Assembly (NCBI GenBank): GCA_001829505.1
Contig: MIBK01000036.1
Coordinates: 11,606-25,584, forward strand
Reading direction: 5' to 3'
Length of the DNA stretch: 13,979 bases
DNA from: Spirochaetes bacterium RBG_16_67_19
GTDB taxonomy: Bacteria; Spirochaetota; Spirochaetia; SZUA-6; DRHE01
In this document: piece by piece, positions 7,125-12,817 of the stretch
Numbering within the stretch: position 1 is the first letter of the stretch
How the letters are laid out: each line of letters starts with the position of its first letter
Translations under genes and position numbers: made by a program
Notes under the pieces: generated by a model
Seen by the model: the letters and a program-made list of their open reading frames with translations, nothing else
Told to the model about the DNA's origin: nothing
Database searches by the model: none

Positions 7125-7814
7125 TCAGCCCTTCGCCTTGTCCCCGGTGACCAGGCCGTCGCGGAGGCTGATGATCCTGCGGGCGTGCTCCATGATGTGC
7201 TCGTCGTGGGTGGAGAAGATGAAGGTCGTCTTCTCCTGCTCGTTGATGGCCCGCATCAGGTCCACGATGCGGTGGCCGGTCTCGGAGTCCAGGTTGGCCG
7301 TGGGCTCGTCGGCCAGCACGATCAGCGGCCGGGTCACCAGGGCGCGGGCGATGGCCACCCGCTGGCGCTGCCCTCCGGAAAGCTCGTTGGGCTTGTTCTT
7401 CAGCCGGTCAGCCAGGCCGACCTCCTCGATGAAGTGCATCACCGTCTTTTCCCGCTCCTGGCGGCTGAGGTGGTTCTGCAGCAGCAGCGGGAACTCGATG
7501 TTCTCGTACACGTTGAGCACGGGGATGAGGTTGAAGGACTGGAAGATGAAGCCCAGCTTCCGGCGGCGGTAGCGGGTCAGCTCCGTGTCCGAGAGGTGCT
7601 CCACCTCCGTGCCGTCGATCAGCACCCGGCCCTCGGTGGGCGTGTCGATGCAGCCGATCAGGTTCAGGATGGTGCTCTTGCCGGCCCCGGACGGGCCGGC
7701 GATGGCCAGGAACTCGCCTTTCTCGATGCGCAGGGAGACGCCGCGCAGCGCCTCCACCCGGGTCTCGCCCAGCATGTAGCTCTTGCGGGCCTCGATCAGC
7801 TCTACTGCGTTCAT
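7125..7814 (-). CDS. ABC transporter ATP-binding protein, LolD/MacB type
   Basis: 229-residue ATPase with all motifs present: Walker A GPSGAGKST (40-48), Q-loop Q92 in FIFQSFNLIP, signature LSGGQRQRVAIARAL (145-159), Walker B LIVLADEP with catalytic E170, D-loop NLDS, and switch H203 in FSTHDEHIM. It belongs to the LolD/MacB/FtsE class, which powers FtsX-fold permeases from the cytoplasmic face. It is the first gene of a five-gene minus-strand operon that also encodes two permeases, a LolA-like carrier and an outer-membrane barrel. The ATG at 7814 has a good ribosome site (AAAGGAAATC before the start) and a promoter about 20 bases upstream of that. LolD proper is about this length. The exact cargo, and whether this is the cell's essential Lol system or a parallel one, cannot be told. 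Confidence 0.95.
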   Translation of the reverse strand: MNAVELIEARKSYMLGETRVEALRGVSLRIEKGEFLAIAGPSGAGKSTILNLIGCIDTPTEGRVLIDGTEVEHLSDTELTRYRRRKLGFIFQSFNLIPVLNVYENIEFPLLLQNHLSRQEREKTVMHFIEEVGLADRLKNKPNELSGGQRQRVAIARALVTRPLIVLADEPTANLDSETGHRIVDLMRAINEQEKTTFIFSTHDEHIMEHARRIISLRDGLVTGDKAKG

Positions 7815-7840
7815 GATTTCCTTTCGCGATTTCAGTCACC

Positions 7841-7870
7841 AATATACGAAAATTCCCCGGATAGAGGCAA
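7841..7870 (-). promoter_or_regulatory. Candidate sigma-70-type promoter of the ABC transport operon
   Basis: Minus strand: TTGCCT (7870-7865), an 18-base spacer, TATATT (7846-7841, 5 of 6 to consensus). Expected start of transcription is about 7834, giving a leader of about 20 bases with AAAGGA before ATG 7814. It lies in an AT-rich intergenic stretch that stands out from the GC-rich surroundings. Confidence 0.55.
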
Positions 7871-7925
7871 TCACAATACGAGTTATTTTATTGACCATAT
7901 CACACTTCGTGTCCTGCGCTGCTCC

Positions 7926-7954
7926 TTGACCCCTCCGCCCATTTGCAATAACAA
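7926..7954 (+). promoter_or_regulatory. Weak candidate promoter of the M20 hydrolase/purine operon
   Basis: TTGACC (7926-7931), a 17-base spacer, TAACAA (7949-7954). The -35 is good and the -10 is poor. The start codon is only nine bases past the -10 box, so the mRNA would have almost no leader; the only ribosome-site-like bases are AGGG at 7956-7959. Confidence 0.35.
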
Positions 7955-7963
7955 TAGGGCTTC

Positions 7964-9193
7964 ATGGACGAAGCCAAACTGCTGGCGCGCGTGCAGCAAG
8001 ACGAGCTGGTGGAGCTTACCCGGCAGCTGGTGCGCATCGATTCCGTGATCCGCCCGGAAACCGGCAACACCGAAGCCGCCGTGGTGGAGTTCCTGCGCTC
8101 CTGGGTCCGGCGGGAGCTGGGCCTCGAGCCTACCGTGGAAACCGTGGAGCCGGGCAGGGAGAACCTCTTCTTCACCCTGGACTCTGGCCGTCCCGGGCCC
8201 TGCCTGCTGCTGGAGGGGCACACGGACGTGGTTTCCGAGGGGGAGCGCGGGCGCTGGAGCGTCGACCCCTTCGGCGGACTTCTGCAAAACGGGCGCATCT
8301 ACGGCCGGGGGGCCTGCGATATGAAAGCGGGCCTGGCCGTGAACCTGGTGGTGGCCAAGGCGCTTCACTCCTCCGGAGTGTCCTGGCGCGGGCGCCTGGC
8401 GCTGTGCTTCGTCTGCGACGAGGAAGGGATGATGATCGGCATCAAGGACTTCATACGCCGGGGCCACGCCGACGGGGTGGACGCCTGCCTGGTGCCGGAG
8501 CCCGAGGAGAACCAGCTCTGCCTCAGCATGAAGGGGGCCATCCGGGCGGTGGTGCGCGTGCACGGCCGCATGGCCCACGGAGCCATGCCGCGATCGGGGG
8601 TCAACCCCAACACCCGCCTGGCCCGGATCATCCTGGCCTTCGAGCGCTACGAAACCGCGGAGATCCGGCGCTGCGGGGAGGACCCCTTCCTGGGCTGGCC
8701 CTCGGTGACCTTCACCGTGCTGCGCGCCCCGCCGCCGGGGGCCCCGGCCCAGCTCAACGTGCTGCCCGGCGAGGCGGAGGGCTTCGTGGACATCCGCACC
8801 GTGCCCGCCCAGGATCATGAGCAAGTGCGCGCGGCCCTGCGGCGGATCCTGGGCGAGCTGGCGGGCGAGGACCCGGACTTCCGGGCGGAGATCCAGTTCA
8901 TCGAGGACCGGCCCGTGGTTTCGATCGGGAAAGACGAGCCGCTCGTGCAGGAGGCAGCCCGGGCCTTCCGGGAGGTGGCCTGCCGCGAGCCGGTGTACAG
9001 CGGGGTGCCGGGGGCCACGGACGGGACCTTCCTTTCTGCCTGGAAGGGCATCCCCTGCCTGGTGAACGGCCCGGGACCGCGGCATATCCCGCACCAGGTC
9101 GACGAGTACGTGGAGGTGGGCCAGCTGCTGGAAGCCGCGCGGGTGTACGCGCTGACCGGCCTGCGCTACCTCAACCGGGGGGCAGCGTCATGA
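7964..9193 (+). CDS. M20-family metallohydrolase (ArgE/DapE-like)
   Basis: 409-residue cytoplasmic hydrolase of the M20 (ArgE/DapE/CPG2) family, which removes acyl groups from N-acyl amino acids or cleaves small peptides with two zinc ions. All catalytic positions are visible: LLLEGHTDVV (zinc ligand H86, D88), GRGACDMKAG (bridging D119), CDEEG (E153 general base and E154 ligand), PEPEE (E179) and RHIPHQVDEYV (H377 ligand). The dimerisation domain lies about residues 188-300, with CLSMKGAIRAVVRVHGRMAHG at its start. Length and order are normal for ArgE/DapE. The TGA overlaps the ATG of the IMP cyclohydrolase gene (ATGA), so it leads a purine operon. That context does not fit arginine or lysine synthesis well. 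The substrate is unknown and ArgE or DapE activity is not excluded. Confidence 0.9.
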   Translation: MDEAKLLARVQQDELVELTRQLVRIDSVIRPETGNTEAAVVEFLRSWVRRELGLEPTVETVEPGRENLFFTLDSGRPGPCLLLEGHTDVVSEGERGRWSVDPFGGLLQNGRIYGRGACDMKAGLAVNLVVAKALHSSGVSWRGRLALCFVCDEEGMMIGIKDFIRRGHADGVDACLVPEPEENQLCLSMKGAIRAVVRVHGRMAHGAMPRSGVNPNTRLARIILAFERYETAEIRRCGEDPFLGWPSVTFTVLRAPPPGAPAQLNVLPGEAEGFVDIRTVPAQDHEQVRAALRRILGELAGEDPDFRAEIQFIEDRPVVSIGKDEPLVQEAARAFREVACREPVYSGVPGATDGTFLSAWKGIPCLVNGPGPRHIPHQVDEYVEVGQLLEAARVYALTGLRYLNRGAAS

Positions 9194-9885
9194 ACTTCGT
9201 GGATACCATCGACGACCGGGTGCCCGTCCGGCGGGCGCTGGTCAGCGTGTTCAATAAGCGCGGGCTGGACCTGCTGATCCCGGGCCTGCTGCGGCTCAAC
9301 CCTTCCTTAAGCATCCTGTCCACCGGGGGCAGCTTCGTGGCCCTGCAAGCCATCCTGGGCCCTGGCGCCGCGCGCCACCTCCGGCAGGTGTCCGACTACA
9401 CTGGCCAGCCGGAGATGCAGGGAGGGCTGGTCAAGACCCTGGACTTCAAGATCTATCTGGCCCTGCTGTCCGAGACCTACAATCCGGAGCATGCCGCGGA
9501 CCTCGCCCGCACCGGGGCGGAGCCGATCGACCTGGTGGTGGTGAATCTCTACCCGTTCCAGGAGACCATCGCCCGCGCCGGGGTCACCCCGGAGCAGGCC
9601 CGCGCCAACATCGACATCGGCGGGCCCTGCCTGCTGCGCGCCGCGGCCAAGAACTTCCTGCGCGTGGCCGTGGTGGTGGATCCCGCGGACTATCCGGCGC
9701 TCCTGTCCGAGCTGGAGGCCGGCGGCGGCGCCCTGAGCCTGGGCACCCGCTTCCGCCTGGCGCAGAAGGCGTTCGCCGCCACCGCCGAGTACGACCGGGC
9801 CATCGCCGGCTACCTGGGGGGCCTGACCGGGTCCCAGGTGGCTGCCAGCTACCCGAACTTGAAGCCGGGGGGAGGGGAGGCGTGA
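9190..9885 (+). CDS. purH: IMP cyclohydrolase, stand-alone N-terminal half of PurH
   Basis: 231 residues covering only the MGS-like IMP cyclohydrolase domain, which closes FAICAR to IMP in the last step of purine synthesis. Family landmarks: RRALVSVFNKRGLDLL, ILSTGGSF, VSDYTGQPEMQGGLVKTLD, DLVVVNLYPFQET, ANIDIGGPCLLRAAAKN and VAVVVDPADY. The residues equivalent to the known catalytic set (Lys66, Tyr104, Asp125 and Lys137 in the animal enzyme) appear as K82, Y121, D142 and K154. The usual RVKTLHP(K/A)xH motif reads LVKTLDFKIY, so the histidines are replaced. I believe this is a trait of the split subfamily rather than decay, because the rest is intact. In most bacteria this domain is fused to AICAR transformylase; here it ends with its own stop, overlapping the next gene by GTGA. 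The start overlaps the M20 stop. Confidence 0.92.
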   Translation: MNFVDTIDDRVPVRRALVSVFNKRGLDLLIPGLLRLNPSLSILSTGGSFVALQAILGPGAARHLRQVSDYTGQPEMQGGLVKTLDFKIYLALLSETYNPEHAADLARTGAEPIDLVVVNLYPFQETIARAGVTPEQARANIDIGGPCLLRAAAKNFLRVAVVVDPADYPALLSELEAGGGALSLGTRFRLAQKAFAATAEYDRAIAGYLGGLTGSQVAASYPNLKPGGGEA

Positions 9886-11135
9886 GCGCCATGGATTTCA
9901 AGGCCGCCTACCGCACGGTCCTTCGCGAGCACTTCCCGGACAGCCTGGAGATCCGCTTCGGCCAGGGGCCCGAGGCCCAGACCCTGTGCTACCGCAAGGT
10001 CACCTGGGACATCGCGGGGCAGCGGCAGGGGCTGCGCTACGGCGACAACCCGGACCAGGAGGCGGCCCTGTACCGCCTGGAGTCCGGCAGCCTGGCGCTG
10101 GGGGAGGTGCGGACCATCCAGCCGGGCCACCCCCTGGTGTCGGACGCGGAGCTGCTGCAGTCCGGCAAGCACCCGGGCAAGACCAACCTGACCGACGTCG
10201 ACAGCGCCCTGAACATCCTGCGCTACCTGCCCGGCAGCCCCTGCACGGTGATCGTGAAGCACAACAATCCCTGCGGCGTGGCCAGGGCCGCCGGCCTGGC
10301 GGAGTCCTACCGCCAGGCCTACCTGGCCGACCGCATTGCCGCCTTCGGCGGGGCCATCGCCGTGAACCGCGAGCTGGACCGCGAGACCGCCGAGCTGATC
10401 GCCGCCCAGTACTGCGAGGTGGTGGCCGCCCCGGAGTTCGCCGAGGGGGTGCTGGACATCCTGGGACGCCGCAAAAACCTGCGGGTCATGCGCATTGGGG
10501 CCATGGCCCGCCTCCAGGACTACGCCTCCCTGCGGGTCCCCGACTTTACCAGCCTGGTTGATGGAGGCCTGGTCGTGCAATGGTCCTACGCCCCCATCAC
10601 CCGCACGGTCGGGGACTTCCTGCCCGCCGTGGCCACCTGGCAGGGGCGCGAGTACCGCATCCAGCGCCAGCCCACCGCGGCGGAGGCCGAGGATCTGCTG
10701 TTCGGCTGGCTGGTGGAGGCGGGGGTCACCTCCAACTCCGTGCTCTTCGTCAAGGACGGGGCCACCGTGGGGATCGGCACCGGCGAGCAGGACCGGGTCG
10801 GGGTGGCCGAGATCGCCCGCGACAAGGCCTACCGCAAGCTGGCCGACCGCCTGTGCTGGGAAAGACACCGGCAGCCGTACAGCGCGCTGCCGGAAGGCCG
10901 GCAAAGGGCCGCGATCGACGAGCAGGTGCGGGAAGCCCGCGGGGGGCTGGCCGGGAGCTGCATGGTCTCCGATGCCTTCTTCCCCTTCCGCGACGGGGTG
11001 GACGTGGGCCTGCGCGAGGGGGTCACGGCCGTGGTGCAGCCCGGGGGCTCCGAGCGGGACTACGAGGTGATCGAGGCCTGCAACCAGGCCGGCGCGGCCA
11101 TGGTGTTCACCGGCCAGCGCAGCTTCCGGCATTAG
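9882..11135 (+). CDS. purH: AICAR transformylase, stand-alone C-terminal half of PurH
   Basis: 417 residues encoding phosphoribosylaminoimidazolecarboxamide formyltransferase, which moves a formyl group from 10-formyl-tetrahydrofolate to AICAR. Motifs: LRYGDNPDQEAALY, TVIVKHNNPCGVA with the catalytic Lys-His pair (K126-H127), AFGGAIAVNR, SNSVLFVKDGATVGIGTGEQ, SDAFFPFRDGVD, and a terminal ACNQAGAAMVFTGQRSFRH. The segment GIGTGEQDRVG differs from the GIGAGQxSRVD usual in fused PurH. The N-terminal 35 residues (AAYRTVLREHFPDSLEIRFG) replace the linker to the cyclohydrolase domain. GTG 9882 overlaps the previous stop (GTGA); ATG 9891 is an alternative start three codons later with GGGGAGG upstream. 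Together with the preceding gene it supplies both PurH activities from two polypeptides, presumably interacting. Confidence 0.92.
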   Translation: MSAMDFKAAYRTVLREHFPDSLEIRFGQGPEAQTLCYRKVTWDIAGQRQGLRYGDNPDQEAALYRLESGSLALGEVRTIQPGHPLVSDAELLQSGKHPGKTNLTDVDSALNILRYLPGSPCTVIVKHNNPCGVARAAGLAESYRQAYLADRIAAFGGAIAVNRELDRETAELIAAQYCEVVAAPEFAEGVLDILGRRKNLRVMRIGAMARLQDYASLRVPDFTSLVDGGLVVQWSYAPITRTVGDFLPAVATWQGREYRIQRQPTAAEAEDLLFGWLVEAGVTSNSVLFVKDGATVGIGTGEQDRVGVAEIARDKAYRKLADRLCWERHRQPYSALPEGRQRAAIDEQVREARGGLAGSCMVSDAFFPFRDGVDVGLREGVTAVVQPGGSERDYEVIEACNQAGAAMVFTGQRSFRH

Positions 11136-11146
11136 GGGGCGCAAGC

Positions 11147-12049
11147 ATGCGGAACATCCCGGTGCTCACGGTGGAAGGGCGCAGCCTGGCGGAGGCCTAC
11201 GAGCGGGCCCTGGTGGCCTTGTACCGCGGGGGAGTACCCATGGCCACCCAGTACGACCGCCCCGGCGATCCGCCCAGCCTGGACGCCACGCTGAACCTGA
11301 CGGTGCTGGAGCCCTGGGCCGAGCCCATGATCCACAAGGCTTTCCCGGGCGGGATCGAGGACCTGCGGGAGTACGTGCTGGAGCTCTCCGGGGCCAAGGA
11401 CCACTGGGTCAAGAACATGAACGACCCGCAGGACACCCGCTGGGAATACACCTATCATGGCAGGTTGAGCGCCTGGGGGGCGTGGCGGGAGCTGTCCGGC
11501 GGCCGCCCGGCGGCGGCCGGGGCCTACCGGGTGGACCAGATCCGGCAGGTGGTGGACAAACTGGCTGCCCAGCCCTACTCCCGGCAGGCGCAGATGATCA
11601 CCTGGATGCCCAACCTGGACTACGACTGCTACGACCCGCCCTGCCTGCAGAGCCTGTGGTACCGCCTGCTGTACGATGAGCAAGGGGTGGGGTGGCTGAA
11701 CTGCAACGTGCGCTTCCGCTCCAACGACGCCTGGGGCGCCAGCTTCATGAACATGTTCGGTTTCCTCCAGTTCAACCGGGCCCTGATCGCCGACCCGTTG
11801 GCCCTCCGCACGGGGCGCAGGATCGAGCTGGGGCGCCTGAACTGGCAGGCCGACTCCTACCATATCTACGGCCGCAGCCTGGCCGAGGCCCGGGCCCGCC
11901 TGTTCGACCGCCTGGATTCCACCAGCTTCGCCGAGCGGGTCTACGAGTTCGGCGATCCGCTGATCCGGCAGATCTACGAGGAGGCCGGCCCCAAGGTCGA
12001 AGCCAAGATCCGCGAGCTGGACGAAAGAGGCGGTCGCTTGACATCTTGA
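11147..12049 (+). CDS. Thymidylate synthase superfamily protein (ThyA-like, RSND type)
   Basis: 300 residues. The catalytic cysteine is C166 in DPPCLQSLWYR. The nucleotide-binding block is FRSND (R191-D194), and N202 in ASFMNMFGF sits where ThyA has the Asn that selects dUMP. LNWQADSYHIYG matches the DxHIY motif near the C-terminus. The RSND form and PCLQ are unlike standard ThyA (RSxDxxLG, PPCH) and closer to archaeal thymidylate synthases and dCMP hydroxymethylases. These enzymes use methylene-tetrahydrofolate to methylate or hydroxymethylate a pyrimidine nucleotide. The gene begins 11 bases after the AICAR transformylase stop with AGGGGGCG as ribosome site, so it belongs to the same operon. 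ATG 11147 is chosen because the open frame further upstream is a shadow of purH. N202 argues for dUMP over dCMP, but activity is unproven. Its 3' end carries the promoter of the next gene. Confidence 0.82.
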   Translation: MRNIPVLTVEGRSLAEAYERALVALYRGGVPMATQYDRPGDPPSLDATLNLTVLEPWAEPMIHKAFPGGIEDLREYVLELSGAKDHWVKNMNDPQDTRWEYTYHGRLSAWGAWRELSGGRPAAAGAYRVDQIRQVVDKLAAQPYSRQAQMITWMPNLDYDCYDPPCLQSLWYRLLYDEQGVGWLNCNVRFRSNDAWGASFMNMFGFLQFNRALIADPLALRTGRRIELGRLNWQADSYHIYGRSLAEARARLFDRLDSTSFAERVYEFGDPLIRQIYEEAGPKVEAKIRELDERGGRLTS

Positions 12050-12066
12050 TGCAGCCAGACTACATT
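12038..12066 (+). promoter_or_regulatory. Promoter of the vapBC-like module
   Basis: Perfect TTGACA (12038-12043), an exact 17-base spacer, TACATT (12061-12066). The -35 box and part of the spacer lie within the last codons of the thymidylate-synthase-like gene. Transcription starting seven or eight bases past the -10 box would begin on or just before the A of the antitoxin ATG (12074), and no ribosome site is present, so the message is probably leaderless. Confidence 0.7.
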
Positions 12067-12074
12067 TTGATGCA
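12041..12074 (+). repeat. 13-bp direct repeats, 21-bp spacing: probable antitoxin operator
   Basis: ACATCTTGATGCA (12041-12053) and ACATTTTGATGCA (12062-12074) match at 12 of 13 positions and are offset by 21 bp, two helical turns. They overlie the -35 region and the -10 box through the start codon. This is how ribbon-helix-helix antitoxins usually bind to repress their own operon. Confidence 0.65.
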
Positions 12075-12307
12075 TGCGGACGACCATCCGTCTGAACGAA
12101 GAGCTGCTGCAGCAGCTCAAAAAAATGGCAATTGAGCAGAACCGCACTCTGAACTCGCTGCTCGAGGAAGCGGCCAGGGAGAAACTGGCCCGCAGCAACC
12201 GGACCACAGGAGCGCAGGCCGTACAGCTACGGACCTTCCGGGGCCAGGGGGTCCTGCCGGGAGTGGACCTGGACGACTCCGCTTCCTTGCTGGACCTGCT
12301 GGGCTGA
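12074..12307 (+). CDS. vapB: Ribbon-helix-helix antitoxin (VapB-like)
   Basis: 77 residues. The N-terminus MRTTIRLNEELLQQLKKMAI is a ribbon-helix-helix DNA-binding fold (beta-strand TTIRL, then two helices through LNSLLEEAAREKL). The C-terminal 35 residues (RTFRGQGVLPGVDLDDSASL) form the flexible toxin-binding tail; the GVLPGVDLDDSASLLD end is typical of antitoxins paired with PIN toxins. It would neutralise the adjacent toxin and, with it, repress the operon through the direct repeats at its 5' end. The toxin gene follows three bases after its stop. The start ATG 12074 coincides with the predicted transcription start. The module sits between two one-carbon metabolism genes and has its own promoter, suggesting later insertion. 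Confidence 0.85.
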   Translation: MRTTIRLNEELLQQLKKMAIEQNRTLNSLLEEAAREKLARSNRTTGAQAVQLRTFRGQGVLPGVDLDDSASLLDLLG

Positions 12308-12310
12308 AGC

Positions 12311-12739
12311 GTGCTGCTCTTCGACGTCAACGTCCTGCTGTATGCCCATCGGGAGGAGACCGAACGGCATGCCGTCTGTCTTCGAGAGCTGGAGAAGGCG
12401 GTGAACGGCCCCCAAGCCTTCGGGTTCTCCGACCTCATCGCCAGCAGCTTCCTGCGCGTGGCAACGCATCCGCGGATTTTCAATCCTCCATCCCCGTTTC
12501 CCGCGGCCTGGGAATTCCTCGAAGGCCTGCGCTCCAGCCCCCGTTGCCTGCTTCTGGAGCCGGGATCCCGGCACTGGGAGCTTTTCCGGGGACTGTGCGA
12601 ATCCGCGGGGGCCAAGGGGAACCTGATACCGGACGCCTACCTGGCGGCCCTGGCCCTTGAGTCGGGCAGCACGTGGGTATCCACGGACCGGGATTACGGC
12701 CGCTTTGCCGGTCTGGACTGGCGGATGCCGCAGGCCTGA
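12311..12739 (+). CDS. vapC: PIN-domain ribonuclease toxin (VapC family)
   Basis: 142 residues forming one PIN domain. Metal-binding acidic positions: D5 in LLFDVNVLLYA, D41 in FSDLIASSFLRVATHP (often Glu in this family), D108 in LIPDAYLAALALE, and D126/D128 in STDRDYGRF. The pattern VATHPRIF and the end SxxWVSTDRDYGRFxGLxW match the VapC group often annotated 'TA system VapC family ribonuclease toxin'. Members cut tRNA or rRNA with Mg2+ and stop translation when the antitoxin is lost. The GTG start is three bases after the antitoxin stop, so translation is likely coupled. All key residues are present, so it should be active. Earlier stops in the frame rule out an upstream start. Confidence 0.88.
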   Translation: MLLFDVNVLLYAHREETERHAVCLRELEKAVNGPQAFGFSDLIASSFLRVATHPRIFNPPSPFPAAWEFLEGLRSSPRCLLLEPGSRHWELFRGLCESAGAKGNLIPDAYLAALALESGSTWVSTDRDYGRFAGLDWRMPQA

Positions 12740-12782
12740 AACCCCCGGGACCCCCGGCCTTCGGCGTCCTGAGCCCTTCGCC

Positions 12783-12812
12783 TTGACGCTCTCGGGGGCG
12801 AATGGCTATTGT
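12783..12812 (+). promoter_or_regulatory. Candidate promoter of the SHMT gene
   Basis: TTGACG (12783-12788), an 18-base spacer, TATTGT (12807-12812). The ATG begins at 12818, five bases past the -10 box, so the transcript would start on or beside the A of the start codon. The only G-rich stretch before the ATG (GGGG, 12813-12816) would lie upstream of that start point. Confidence 0.5.
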
Positions 12813-12817
12813 GGGGC

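Noticed and set aside
7883..9094. Long minus-strand open frame (403 codons) opposite the M20 hydrolase
   Set aside because: Same shadow effect; the plus strand carries the full set of M20 metal ligands.
9427..9460. KTLDFKIY motif as evidence of a dead IMP cyclohydrolase
   Set aside because: The catalytic Lys, Tyr, Asp and Lys positions and the rest of the domain are intact, and I recall similar motifs in other split forms.
9849..11144. Long minus-strand open frame (431 codons) opposite the AICAR transformylase gene
   Set aside because: Low-complexity His, Gly, Ala and Pro-rich translation with no family motif. It is the antisense shadow of a GC-rich gene whose plus-strand product is unmistakable.
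12740..12782. GC-rich inverted repeats after vapC as a terminator
   Set aside because: Stems of only 3-4 bp (GGAC/GTCC, CCG/CGG) with no U-tract; too weak to call.
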